A DNA stretch of 51,026 nucleotides from WHSV01 sp050694055. Lineage in GTDB: Bacteria > Actinomycetota > CADDZG01 > WHSQ01. The stretch is from NCBI GenBank assembly GCA_050694055.1, contig JBOGWX010000056.1:1-51026 (forward strand). Direction: 5' to 3'. Positions within the stretch are counted from its first letter, which is position 1. Every line of letters starts with the position of its first letter. The position numbers and the translations under genes are program-made. Under the pieces are notes generated by a model. That model saw only the letters and a program-made list of their open reading frames with translations, was not told where the DNA came from and ran no database searches. Positions 24,781 to 33,062 of this stretch are shown here, in pieces.

Positions 24781-25664
24781 TGCTCAAACGCGCCGTCGCG
24801 CTGGTCGCCCTCATTGCCTCCGTCTGCGTTCTGGTCCCGCTGTCGGGGCAGCGATCCGACAGCACTGCTGCCCCGATCGCCGGCGGTCGGGTTCACCGAG
24901 AGCACCAACCGAAAGACGGAAAGATCTTCGTGCTGATCATCGGAAGTGACGCCCGATCGGGCAATCCGAACGGAGTTCGCGCCGACGGAGTACATCTTGC
25001 GGGGATCAACACCAAGACGATGAAGGGCGGAATCCTTAACTTTCCGCGCGACTCATGGGTCAATATCCCCGGGTCGGGGATGGGCCGCATCAACGAGGCG
25101 CTTTTCCGGGGGGGACCCGAGCTCCAGGTGCGTACGGTCGAGAACCTCACAGGTATCCAGATCGACTACTGGCTTCTCACCGCGTTCGAGGGGTTTCGGG
25201 GTGCAGTAAAAGATCTCGGCGGTGTCCAACTTCACGTCAAGAGGGGCATGTACGATCCGGGTGGCTCGGGAGCGAGGATCAAACCCAACACCAAGAAGCT
25301 GTTCGCCAGCGCCTCCCTCGCGTTCGTGCGCACGCGCAAGTCATTGCCGGGTGGAGACGTCACTAGAACCACCAACCACGGAAGGTTTCTGCTCGCTCTC
25401 TTACGCCAACTCCGCAGTGGAGTCGAGAGTAATCCCGCGACCCTCTTCAAGTGGATGGGCGTGGCTCGGAAATGGACCCGGCTGGACATTCCTCCGCACG
25501 AGTTGTTCCAACTCGGAGTGTTGACCTCTCAGGTGAAGTCAAGAGACGTGAAGAACGTGACGGTGCCGGTGCGAATCGGGTCGGCCGGGGCCGCAAGCGT
25601 GGTGTTCATTCAACCCGGCGCTCAATCCATCTATAGGAGATTCAAAGAGAAAGGGTCGCTCTAG
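24780..25664 (+). CDS. LytR-CpsA-Psr (LCP) family protein
   Basis: The 294-residue protein has an N-terminal membrane anchor or signal (VALVALIASVCVLVPLSG) and an extracellular LCP domain: FVLIIGSDARSG, GGILNFPRDSWVNIPG, GMGRINEALFRGG, LTGIQIDYWLL and ALAFVRTRKSLPGGD-type segments. LCP enzymes transfer lipid-linked glycopolymers to peptidoglycan; Asp and Arg residues of the pyrophosphate site are in SDARS, PRDSW and VRTRK. Its start overlaps the preceding stop (TGATG). Its stop is interlocked with that of the convergent peptidase gene in a CTAG. Confidence 0.88.
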   Translation: MLKRAVALVALIASVCVLVPLSGQRSDSTAAPIAGGRVHREHQPKDGKIFVLIIGSDARSGNPNGVRADGVHLAGINTKTMKGGILNFPRDSWVNIPGSGMGRINEALFRGGPELQVRTVENLTGIQIDYWLLTAFEGFRGAVKDLGGVQLHVKRGMYDPGGSGARIKPNTKKLFASASLAFVRTRKSLPGGDVTRTTNHGRFLLALLRQLRSGVESNPATLFKWMGVARKWTRLDIPPHELFQLGVLTSQVKSRDVKNVTVPVRIGSAGAASVVFIQPGAQSIYRRFKEKGSL

Positions 25665-27250
25665 GCTCCGACGAGGCCGACGTAGCGCGCGAAGTCTTCT
25701 GCCGTCAGCGGCCGACCCATCGCCTGTTCGACCAGTGCGTCCCAGCGCATCAGATGGCCGGGCCGAAACAACCTCTCGATGAGCCATTCGCCGACGCGAC
25801 GCTCACCGGTCAGTCCCCCGCAGTCGGCCACTATCTCGCTCTCGAGCTGGCACGACAACACGGATCCGAGCAGGTAGTTATGATAGTAGACGGGTACGAC
25901 GGCGACATGGATCTTCGACGCCCAGTCGGCTTGATCGCGCCCGGGAGGCGGAGTCACCAGTTGAAACCTTTCGACCATCTCCCACCACAGCGAATCGAGG
26001 TCTGACTCTGGGTCGGAGTAGAGCTCGCGCTCGAAGTGGGCCACCACCAGCACCCAGCGCGCCATCAGCAGCTCTTGGACTGCGTTGGTGCGCTGCAAGT
26101 CCTGAGCCGCGCCTGCGACCTTAGGGGGATCGATGCCCACCACGTCAACGAGCCACTTCGGATCGCGCACGAGGCGTCCCGCAAGAACCGCCATAGCCTC
26201 GGTCACGAAGGTGTGAGCAGGTCGATGTAGCAGATAGGGAAGCTTCGGATCGATCATCAGGTCATAGGCGGCGTGACCCGACTCATGCAACATGATCGAG
26301 GTCCAGAACTCTCCGGGAACTATGTTGCCGAGAATCCGAACGTCGTTACCCGTACGATCGATATCGAGACAGAAAGCGTGCTGACACTTCCGCTCGCGCG
26401 GATAGAGGTCGCTACGCTCTAGCACCTTCGTCAGATCGATTCCCCACCCGGCGAAGGTCTGGGCCGCGAGGCCGGCGCTCGAGAGTGACCCGAGCACAGG
26501 ATCGAGATCGATGCGCCCGTCCGGCGGCACCTCTTGAAAAAAAGGATCGGCGTAATGCCACGGATAGACCGTGTCTACTCCGAACCGCTGAGCCACCCGG
26601 TCGTCGAGAGCGCTCTTGTAAGAGGCAAAGGGTCCTCGGGTCAGCCTTTCGACATCGTCGAGAAAGGAGTAGAGCCACTCCTCTGAGATCTCGGCAAGCT
26701 CGAGCGACATCCGGTAGTAGTCGGCGTAGCCCTGATCGTGCGCCGCTTGGTTACGCAAGCGTGCGAGGTCGCGCACCCGGTCGTCGACGCGAGCTCCGAT
26801 CTCCTTGGACGCTTCCCACGCGCGCCTGCGCGTGGACTCGTCATTCGAGGTGATGAGGATGTCGAGGATGTCGTTGTCGGACACGCGCCGCCCGTCGATC
26901 TCAGGCCGGAAGGTGGCGAACTCGGTTTCGACCGCGCTCGCCAGTGCCACCACCTCTTGTCGGGTGTCGTCATCCATCTGATTGGCAATCAGCGACCGGC
27001 GTAACACCTCGAGCTGCCGTTTCAGCACCGGCTCGTGAAGCTCCTCACGCAGGGCCTCGTTGACCTGCAGCAGGGCCTCAGGGTCGCCCTTGACTCGTCG
27101 AAGCTGCAGTTCGAGATCGGCCCGCCTGCTCTCGGATTCAGTCGTGGCATGAACCTGGGATTCCCAATATGCGTCGTGAAACCCGATCTCGAGCGCGCTC
27201 AGCTTCTCCTCGAGCGACCGCGCGAGGCGGTGCGGTGGAACCGTGACCAT
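25661..27250 (-). CDS. M2/M3-type zinc metallopeptidase
   Basis: This encodes 529 mostly helical residues. The zinc motif HESGH is at 322-326 and the third ligand is probably Glu351 in FVTEAMA, 25 residues later, as in angiotensin-converting-enzyme-like (M2) and oligopeptidase-like (M3) enzymes. The preceding GEFWTSIMLHESGHA and the following HRPAHTFVTEAMA are typical of the actinobacterial 'M3 family/peptidyl-dipeptidase A-like' group. No signal peptide is visible, so a cytosolic peptidase is likely. Its 3' end overlaps the LCP gene by four bases in convergent orientation. GAGGG precedes the ATG. Confidence 0.85.
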   Translation of the reverse strand: MVTVPPHRLARSLEEKLSALEIGFHDAYWESQVHATTESESRRADLELQLRRVKGDPEALLQVNEALREELHEPVLKRQLEVLRRSLIANQMDDDTRQEVVALASAVETEFATFRPEIDGRRVSDNDILDILITSNDESTRRRAWEASKEIGARVDDRVRDLARLRNQAAHDQGYADYYRMSLELAEISEEWLYSFLDDVERLTRGPFASYKSALDDRVAQRFGVDTVYPWHYADPFFQEVPPDGRIDLDPVLGSLSSAGLAAQTFAGWGIDLTKVLERSDLYPRERKCQHAFCLDIDRTGNDVRILGNIVPGEFWTSIMLHESGHAAYDLMIDPKLPYLLHRPAHTFVTEAMAVLAGRLVRDPKWLVDVVGIDPPKVAGAAQDLQRTNAVQELLMARWVLVVAHFERELYSDPESDLDSLWWEMVERFQLVTPPPGRDQADWASKIHVAVVPVYYHNYLLGSVLSCQLESEIVADCGGLTGERRVGEWLIERLFRPGHLMRWDALVEQAMGRPLTAEDFARYVGLVGA

Positions 27251-27338
27251 CCGTAACCCTCTTCGTCTCGTAGGCGACGCAGAGTCTAATGTTCGTCAAG
27301 TGGGGCTTGCGCGCCTGTGGCCCGTCCTGGAGCTTCCC

Positions 27339-28019
27339 TTACCCCCGCGATCCACCGGTCAACTCAAAGTGCCACGGCTCCCAGGACATAGGGCGCCACA
27401 GCGGGAGGCCGAGCTCGTCGATCAGGGTCATCGCGAGATCGAGATCGCCGCCCAGATCGACCGCCAGACCCCTCTCGTGGTTGGAGGTCCCCGGCCTCGC
27501 CACCCAATCGTCGGCGATCTCTGGATCCCCGTACTGCGCCAGGGCCTCGTTCCAGAGCCGGGACTGGCGTTCAACCGAACGCCAGCCCGAGACCAGGTAG
27601 ACCCGTTCGTTCGATGCTCGAACGAGCCGTGACACGGCCTTCTCGAGCTTGGGGTTGAGGCCGGTCGTCGCTACCGATGGCCCAAGCCCGATGGCGGCGG
27701 GAGCCAGCTTGTCCACCTCGATGACGGCGCGCGCCCGGGCGACGAAGCCGTCGAGCACGACCTCGACCTCCATCTCGCTGGCGCCCGCCACGCAATCGCA
27801 CTCTGTGAGCCGGGCGTCGTTCAAGCGGGCGTACTCACGTGCGCGGCCCTCGGGATCGGCCGCGCCGTAAGGACTCGATTCGAAGACCGCCGCCAACGCA
27901 GCCGCGTCGGCGGCGAGCTGAGCTCTAGAGCGCGTCTGCGCAGCGCCGCCGATAGCTGCGATGACCGTGGCACACGACAACGACACCAAGAGGACACAGG
28001 CCATGAAGAGGATGCTCAT
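27339..28019 (-). CDS. Tad pseudopilin-like N-terminus fused to M15/VanY D,D-carboxypeptidase
   Basis: The 226-residue protein joins two modules. Residues 1-110 look like the Rv3654c/TadE-G-like proteins of actinobacterial Tad loci: an N-terminal membrane helix, AQTRSRAQLAADAAALAAV and a small extracellular region with CDC. Residues about 120-226 are a peptidase M15B domain: VYLVSGWRSVERQ, GTSNHERGLAVDL (zinc His181 and Asp188) and WEPWHFEL (His217). M15B enzymes trim D-Ala from peptidoglycan stems. GAGGAG precedes the ATG. It is the last gene of the Tad cluster. A wall-remodelling activity tethered to the pilus machine is my inference. Confidence 0.8.
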   Translation of the reverse strand: MSILFMACVLLVSLSCATVIAAIGGAAQTRSRAQLAADAAALAAVFESSPYGAADPEGRAREYARLNDARLTECDCVAGASEMEVEVVLDGFVARARAVIEVDKLAPAAIGLGPSVATTGLNPKLEKAVSRLVRASNERVYLVSGWRSVERQSRLWNEALAQYGDPEIADDWVARPGTSNHERGLAVDLGGDLDLAMTLIDELGLPLWRPMSWEPWHFELTGGSRG

Positions 28020-28050
28020 CCGCAGCTCCTCGATCTCACCCGCGCACGGC

Positions 28051-28434
28051 TCACGGCTGTTCGATCCTCATGGTGGCCGTCGACGTCAGCGCGCGATTCG
28101 CAACCAGCCGGCCGACCACGGGAAGACGTCCCCTCGGATGGTAGGTGAGGGTGACGGTGAGGGGCCGCCCCGTGCTGCGGTCGGCGAACTGCGGATCTAC
28201 ATCCACCTCTAGGGGGGCCAGGCCCCCGCGCTCGGCGGTACTTCTGATCTCGTCAGGGTCCGAGTCCACGATCGCAATGCGAGCGGTTTCGCGCGCCGCA
28301 TGCCAGAGCCGCACCTGATCACCGACGAGAAGCCCGATCTCGAGCAGAAGTCCGAGCACGAGGGCCAGGATCGGCAGACAGAGCACGAACTCGACGGTCG
28401 CCTGACCGCGCTCGCCTGCACGACGCCGTCTCAC
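28051..28434 (-). CDS. tadE: TadE-like pilus assembly protein
   Basis: The 127-residue protein has a basic leader ending GERGQATVEF, where Gly precedes a cleavage site for prepilin peptidase, then a long hydrophobic helix (VLCLPILALVLGLLLEIGLL) and an extracellular beta region. This is the class of minor pseudopilins TadE/TadF. The ATG overlaps the end of the Flp gene by four bases. In mycobacteria the equivalent position is Rv3655c. No prepilin peptidase gene is in the window. Confidence 0.85.
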   Translation of the reverse strand: MRRRRAGERGQATVEFVLCLPILALVLGLLLEIGLLVGDQVRLWHAARETARIAIVDSDPDEIRSTAERGGLAPLEVDVDPQFADRSTGRPLTVTLTYHPRGRLPVVGRLVANRALTSTATMRIEQP

Positions 28435-28631
28435 TTACCGGCGCCCATAAACCGGCCGAAGATCGAGTCGATTACTCCCTCGACGCCGGACTCGAAGCCG
28501 CCGCTCTTGGTGACGGCGGTGATGATGCCCACCACGGCTACGGCGAGCAGCGTGACCAGGACGTACTCGACCCCACCCTGACCCGCCTGGCTCTGAACTA
28601 TGGCCTTCAAACGGTCGACGATGTGCTGCAT
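28431..28631 (-). CDS. flp: Flp/Fap-type (type IVb) pilin
   Basis: I start at the ATG at 28631, which has GGAGGTG five bases upstream; the frame is open six codons further. The 66-residue prepilin has the Flp signature GQGGVEYVLVTLLAVAVVG, with Glu and Tyr at the positions needed for processing and assembly, and a short C-terminal tail (GGVESGVEG-like, ending GRFMGAGK). It is the major subunit of the Tad pilus. A CRP-type box lies 80-95 bases upstream, suggesting that the flp-tadE-fusion unit has its own regulated promoter. Confidence 0.9.
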   Translation of the reverse strand: MQHIVDRLKAIVQSQAGQGGVEYVLVTLLAVAVVGIITAVTKSGGFESGVEGVIDSIFGRFMGAGK

Positions 28632-28710
28632 GGGGCACCTCCGCTGCATCGGTGACCGGCCGTTGCGCCGGTCGGTGCCCTCTATGTCAGACGCGAATCA
28701 CCGGCTCGTC

Positions 28711-28726
28711 TGTGACGCACGTCACT
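28711..28726. promoter_or_regulatory. CRP/GlxR-type operator upstream of flp
   Basis: TGTGACGCACGTCACT fits the CRP-family consensus TGTGA-N6-TCACA with one mismatch at the last base. It is identical at 15 of 16 positions to the box at 32200-32215, including the six-base spacer. It overlaps the last bases of the DUF192 gene and lies about 87 bases (centre) upstream of the flp ATG. Confidence 0.65.
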
Positions 28727-29231
28727 ATTCCGAGCGAGGAAGAGGATTGACTGTGTCACCCACTTCAACGTCCCACCGCTCGAACGCGCCCTGGTTCACT
28801 TCGATCGCGCCGCGGTAAGTAATCTCCGGATCGTAGGTGGGACAGGGCTCTGCTTCGCAGGGCTCCATGTCCAGGATCCTTACGATCTCGCCGTCGAAAT
28901 CGAAGAAGGCGATCGACAACGGGATCAGTGTGTTCCGCATGGTGAAGGCACTCGTCGTGTCCTCGAAGAACACGAACAACATTCCCTCGTCCTCGGGCAG
29001 CGACTCCCTCATCATGAGGCCGAAGGCGCGCTGCTCGTCCGTTTCGGCCACGTCGACGTCCAACAGCACGGAATTGTCGTCGGTACCGATCAACACGCGA
29101 CCGCGGGCGAACTCGGGTGAGCCCGGCGGTCTGCTTGCCTGAGGCTCGACTCCGTCACCTTCGCCCGGCGATGAATCGGAGCAACCGGCCACGATGAGTA
29201 GCGCAATCAGCAGCAGGAGAACGCGTCGCAT
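28725..29231 (-). CDS. DUF192 family lipoprotein
   Basis: The 168-residue protein has a lipoprotein signal (RRVLLLLIALLIVAGC, lipobox VAGC, Cys17) and a DUF192 domain from about residue 43: VDVAETDEQRAFGLMMRESL, GMLFVFFEDTTSAFTMRNTL, PLSIAFFDFDGEIV. The family is small, beta-rich and of unknown function, often secreted. It sits within the Tad cluster between tadC and flp on the same strand. The equivalent interval in mycobacteria holds a second T2SF gene instead. Whether it is a pilus component is unknown. Confidence 0.85.
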   Translation of the reverse strand: MRRVLLLLIALLIVAGCSDSSPGEGDGVEPQASRPPGSPEFARGRVLIGTDDNSVLLDVDVAETDEQRAFGLMMRESLPEDEGMLFVFFEDTTSAFTMRNTLIPLSIAFFDFDGEIVRILDMEPCEAEPCPTYDPEITYRGAIEVNQGAFERWDVEVGDTVNPLPRSE

Positions 29232-29264
29232 CCCCTGAGCTTGCCATCTGTCACGGTCTTCGGT

Positions 29265-30230
29265 TCACGGTGCGAGCCCGCGCAGGAAAGGAACCACGCC
29301 GAGCAGCAGGAACGACGGCAGCACGCACGCGACCAGAGGAATGGCCATGAGAATGGGAGCTCGCCGCACGCTGCGATCCAGCTCGCTTGCAGCTTGTGCA
29401 TCGCGGTGCGCGGCAAAGGCTTCGAGTCCTACGGCCGCCGGCAGGCCCTTGCGGACGGCTCGCTCTAGCGTCACCGACATGCCTACCAGCCCCGGGTTGC
29501 TAGACCTTCGAAGCGCGTCGGGCCAGCCGAGACCCAAGCGGGTCAGCTTGCGAGCCCGCAGCATATCGGCTCGCACGTCATGGGGGGCGTGACGAGCCGT
29601 TGCATCCAGTGTGGTCTGGAGGGAGGCACCACCCGAGAGGGCACTTGCGGCGGCACGAGCTACCGAACAGACGCCGTCCTCGATCTCAGGTGGCTGCGGT
29701 GTCAGGTGTTCCATCCATCTCATCCCGGCCAGGGTCAGTGTCACTCCGAGGATCACCAGGAGCAGCCCGACCGGGTCGACCAGGGAGAAACCCGAGGCGG
29801 GCAGCAGAGGAACGCACAGTAGTGGAAGGCCCGCGATAATGCGCGCCGAAAGCGTCATTCCCGCAACCGCGGCGAACGTCGACTGCAGTGAGGCTCGCCG
29901 CGTCTCAACGGTGGCCGCAAGGCGATCGATGATGCGGGCGACATCACCGCCGAGCATCCCAGACATGCCGAACACGACCTGCAATGAATGAGCATCGGGT
30001 CCGAGCGCGTCCCCCAGTGATGCGATGGCGCGCGGTACCGGCTCGCCCAGCATCAGCCGGTGGGCCACGCGTTCCAGGTCCGGGCACAGGGGCGCGGGAG
30101 CGTCCTCGTGCCACAGAACAAGTGCCTGGCGCGAGGACAAGCCGCTGCGAAGCAGTGCGGCCAGCCCCCGTAGCGCAGCGGCGCGATCCTCGAGCTCCTC
30201 ACCCTTGCGCCGCGGAAACCAGACCTTCAC
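29265..30230 (-). CDS. tadC: TadC-like type II secretion F-domain membrane protein
   Basis: The 321-residue inner-membrane platform protein has a T2SF domain in its first half (AALLRSGLSSRQALVLW, GDALGPDAHSLQVVFGMSGM, IDRLAATVETRRASLQ) followed by membrane helices. A second T2SF-like half follows (SGGASLQTTLDATARHAP; SVTLERAVRKGLPAAVGLEA) and a last pair of helices. It looks like TadB and TadC halves in one chain. The GTG start overlaps the TadA/CpaF stop (GTGA). It would anchor the ATPase and drive Flp assembly. Confidence 0.85.
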   Translation of the reverse strand: MKVWFPRRKGEELEDRAAALRGLAALLRSGLSSRQALVLWHEDAPAPLCPDLERVAHRLMLGEPVPRAIASLGDALGPDAHSLQVVFGMSGMLGGDVARIIDRLAATVETRRASLQSTFAAVAGMTLSARIIAGLPLLCVPLLPASGFSLVDPVGLLLVILGVTLTLAGMRWMEHLTPQPPEIEDGVCSVARAAASALSGGASLQTTLDATARHAPHDVRADMLRARKLTRLGLGWPDALRRSSNPGLVGMSVTLERAVRKGLPAAVGLEAFAAHRDAQAASELDRSVRRAPILMAIPLVACVLPSFLLLGVVPFLRGLAP

Positions 30231-31279
30231 TCGACATCCTCGATCGCGACGACTCGCCGATTACCTCGAGAGTCACGGCGTAGCTGGACGACCACATCGA
30301 GCGCTCTCGTCACCTGCCGCTCGAGCGCCGCTTCCGACGCACCCGACCGAGCTTGGAGCGACAGGGTCACGAAGCGCTCCAGAGCATCGTCGGGGCTGCG
30401 TGCGTGCACCGTGACCATCGAGCCCTCGTGGCCCGTCGACATCGCGGCCAGCGCCGCGAGCGCCTCGGCGCCGCGAATCTCACCGACCACGATGCGGTCG
30501 GGGCGCATCCTCAGCGCGGCTCGCACGAGGATGGCGAGGTCCACTTCGCCGCGGTCCTCGACGTTAGAAGGCCTGGCGACGAGCGACACGGCATGGATGC
30601 AAGCGGGGTTTAGCTCCGGGATCTCTTCGACGAGCACGACTCTCTCTGTGGGGGGCACCGAGCCGAGCAAGGCGTTGAGAAGTGTCGTCTTGCCCGTGCC
30701 GGTGGCGCCGCTAATCGCGAGCGATCGCCGGTCTTTGACGAGGGCCTGGAGCAGCGATGACTGAGTCGCGTCCAGCATCTCGAGCGAGACGAGGTCGTCG
30801 AGACCAAAGCGCGTCTGAGGAAACTTGCGGATGGAGACGAGGGGGCCCTCCGGCGCGACCGGAGGGAGCACGACGTGCATGCGTGAGCCGTCGCGCAGGC
30901 GGGCGTCCGCCACCGGCCGAGCCGCATCCACGCGCGCGCCCGCTGCGCCCAGCAGCCTGTCGACCAGATCTCGAATCTCGTCGACGGACGGAAACGACAC
31001 CTCGGTCCGCTCCATGCTGCCGCCGCGCTCGACCCATACGGGCTGGGTCCCGTTGACCAGAACATCAGTGACCGACGGATCACGCATCAACGCGCTCAGC
31101 GGGCCGAATCCGTCGATAGCATCCGCGAGACATGCGACGTGAGAGCCGAGCTCGCCGGCGGGCACCCGGCCGGCCAGCAACTCGCGCAACGCGAGCCGGC
31201 GCTCCGCGGGATCCAGATCGGCAAGCTCGTCGCGTTCGAGTACGAGCTCGTGCAACTCCCTGCTCGGCTTCGACCTCAC
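30227..31279 (-). CDS. tadA: TadA/CpaF-type secretion ATPase
   Basis: The 350-residue GspE-family ATPase powers Tad pilus extrusion. Walker A is SGATGTGKTTLLNALL, Walker B is PDRIVVGEIRGAEALA, the Asp box is VLVEEIPELNP, and the N-terminal domain carries the conserved DPSVTDVLVNGTQPVWVE of CpaF proteins. His-box residues lie in STGHEGSMVTVHA. The start is a GTG. It follows the Ssd-like gene by seven bases and overlaps tadC, so ssd-tadA-tadC is a single operon. Confidence 0.93.
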   Translation of the reverse strand: MRSKPSRELHELVLERDELADLDPAERRLALRELLAGRVPAGELGSHVACLADAIDGFGPLSALMRDPSVTDVLVNGTQPVWVERGGSMERTEVSFPSVDEIRDLVDRLLGAAGARVDAARPVADARLRDGSRMHVVLPPVAPEGPLVSIRKFPQTRFGLDDLVSLEMLDATQSSLLQALVKDRRSLAISGATGTGKTTLLNALLGSVPPTERVVLVEEIPELNPACIHAVSLVARPSNVEDRGEVDLAILVRAALRMRPDRIVVGEIRGAEALAALAAMSTGHEGSMVTVHARSPDDALERFVTLSLQARSGASEAALERQVTRALDVVVQLRRDSRGNRRVVAIEDVE

Positions 31280-31286
31280 GGCGGTT

Positions 31287-32177
31287 TCACGTCGTCACCA
31301 GGGCCCTCGCCAGTCTGGTCACGGCGCGGCCGTAGCGCGTCCATCTCAGCGACACGAACCGACCTTCGTCCTCTGCGTCGCGCAGTGCCGGACAGCAGGG
31401 CAGCTCGAGGGCGATCCGGCGCCCGAGAAGATCGTTGAGCTGCCCCCGAGTCGTCTCCCCACCCCGGCCCATGCGGTTGGCGACGAGGGCCCAGTCGAGC
31501 TCCGGCCAGTGCTCCAGGACGGCACGCGCAAGATGCGCCTGCGGGACCGTGGGGGCCAGCACGAGCACGGCCGCGTCGGCCTCGGGGAGCGCTGCCGGCG
31601 CCCGGCAATGGGGGGCATCAACCACCAGCAGGTCGAAGTCATCGCGCGCACGTTTGAGGATGAGCTCAGAGCCTTCCCCATCCCGGGGGGCGAGCAGTGC
31701 TCGGAATCCGGGCTCGACCGGCAAGAAGCAGCGCACGAGGGACTCCGAAGAATCGTCCAGGTCGGCCCAGGTCAAATGCTCGCCGGGGGTGAGCCCGAGG
31801 CGAAGACCGGCGCCGTGAGACAGCTCGAGGTATCCGACCGAGCAAGCCGGCGCGAGCACGGCAGCGAGGTGAAGCGCGAGCGACGTCGTCCCCACTCCCC
31901 CAGACGCACAGGTGACCGCGATCACCGCCCCTCTACGGGTCGCCGCGCGCGCTTCGATCTCTGCGATGACGCTCTGAGGGTTGGAGGAATCGAAGGCGAT
32001 GCCATCACCCTCGACGTCCGGACCGAGGACCACGACGTCAGCGTCACCGGGGACCGTCGTGTGGAGGGTCACGGTCCAAGATGCGGGGGCCGCGTCGAAA
32101 GCACGCGCGGCCTCGAGTCGTGTTGTCGGATCGTCGCTGACTACGGCGACGTGCAACGCGGTCATCGTCCCAACCAT
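31287..32177 (-). CDS. Ssd/CpaE-like P-loop protein (septum-site-determining type)
   Basis: The 296-residue protein has an N-terminal receiver-like half (LHVAVVSDDPTTRLEAARAF..DADVVVLGPDV) and a C-terminal MinD/ParA-type ATPase domain with a deviant Walker A (ASGGVGTTSLALHLAAV) and DLLVVDAPH. The lysine normally found early in the deviant P-loop (KGGVGTT) is Ser here, so ATPase activity is doubtful. This is the mycobacterial Rv3660c (Ssd) and CpaE arrangement at the head of Tad operons. A second ATG lies 12 bases in. A palindromic CRP-type box is centred 30 bases upstream. Confidence 0.82.
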   Translation of the reverse strand: MVGTMTALHVAVVSDDPTTRLEAARAFDAAPASWTVTLHTTVPGDADVVVLGPDVEGDGIAFDSSNPQSVIAEIEARAATRRGAVIAVTCASGGVGTTSLALHLAAVLAPACSVGYLELSHGAGLRLGLTPGEHLTWADLDDSSESLVRCFLPVEPGFRALLAPRDGEGSELILKRARDDFDLLVVDAPHCRAPAALPEADAAVLVLAPTVPQAHLARAVLEHWPELDWALVANRMGRGGETTRGQLNDLLGRRIALELPCCPALRDAEDEGRFVSLRWTRYGRAVTRLARALVTT

Positions 32178-32196
32178 GACGTCGGTCCGATGAGCA

Positions 32197-32218
32197 CACT
32201 GTGACGCACGTCACAGTG
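32197..32218. promoter_or_regulatory. palindromic CRP/GlxR-type operator between ssd-like and HAD genes
   Basis: CACTGTGACG-CA-CGTCACAGTG is a perfect 10-base inverted repeat around two central bases. It contains TGTGACGCACGTCACA (32200-32215), an exact match to the CRP-family consensus TGTGA-N6-TCACA. It lies 22 bases from the ssd-like ATG and about 50 bases from the HAD gene ATG, so it can control either or both divergent units. A CACAAT at 32244-32249 could be the -10 box for the HAD gene. Confidence 0.75.
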
Positions 32219-32257
32219 AATGGCGCGCCACGATGAAGGCGGTCACAATGATCGTGG

Positions 32258-33052
32258 ATGGAAGCTGCCTTCTTCGACCTCGACAAGACCATCATCGCCA
32301 AGTCCGGCCCCCTGGCTTTCGGCCGCAGCTTCTTTCGCGAGGGCATGATCACTCGCTCGCTGCTCGCGAAGGCGGTCTATGCGCAGTTGATGTTTCAGCT
32401 CATGGGCGCAGACGAAGAGAAGATGGAACGGATGCGCACGGAGGCTGCCAAGCTCGCCGACGGGTGGGAGGTCGACAAGATCAAGCGGGTCGTCAATGAG
32501 GTGCTCGAGGACGTCATCTCGCCTCTCATCTACGCCGAAGCGCTCGAGCTCATCCACGACCACAACGCCGCCGGCCGTCTCGTCTGCATCGTCTCCTCGT
32601 CGCCGGAGGAGGTCGTCGAGCCGCTCGCGCGCATGCTGAGAATCAATCACTACATCGCAACCCGCACCCGCATCGTCGACGGCAAGTACACGGGCGAACT
32701 GGAGTTCTATGCCTACGGCCCCAACAAACCCGTGGCCATCAAGGAACTTGCCGCGGAGCTGGACATCGACCTCGACAACTCGTTCGCATACACCGATTCG
32801 GTCACCGATCTACCGATGCTCGAATCCGTCGGGAATCCGGTTGCGGTAAACCCGGACAAGGAGCTTCGCAGACTCGCGCTCGAGCGAGACTGGCGCATCG
32901 AGGCCTTCCGCAACCCCGTGACTCTGCGCTCCCGCCTGCCCGAGTTCAGACGGCCGGACGTAACCTGGGAGTCCAGCGCCAAGGCGGCGCTCGGAGTAGT
33001 GGGCGCGGCAGCTCTGGGCTGGTGGCTAGCCAAACGAGCCACGAGGGCTTAG
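32258..33052 (+). CDS. HAD-IB family phosphatase (SerB-like)
   Basis: The 264-residue protein carries HAD motifs: FFDLDKTIIAKSG (motif I), VSSSPEEVVEPLA (motif II), KYTGE then GPNKPVAIKEL (motif III lysine) and YTDSVTDLPMLE (motif IV). A C-terminal hydrophobic stretch (ALGVVGAAALGWWLAKR) suggests a membrane anchor. It corresponds to the HAD-IB gene Rv3661, which is divergent from ssd in mycobacteria; the same arrangement here supports the synteny. Related proteins act as phosphatases on serine phosphate or lipid phosphates; the substrate here is unknown. Confidence 0.88.
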   Translation: MEAAFFDLDKTIIAKSGPLAFGRSFFREGMITRSLLAKAVYAQLMFQLMGADEEKMERMRTEAAKLADGWEVDKIKRVVNEVLEDVISPLIYAEALELIHDHNAAGRLVCIVSSSPEEVVEPLARMLRINHYIATRTRIVDGKYTGELEFYAYGPNKPVAIKELAAELDIDLDNSFAYTDSVTDLPMLESVGNPVAVNPDKELRRLALERDWRIEAFRNPVTLRSRLPEFRRPDVTWESSAKAALGVVGAAALGWWLAKRATRA

Positions 33053-33062
33053 TGGCCCACCA

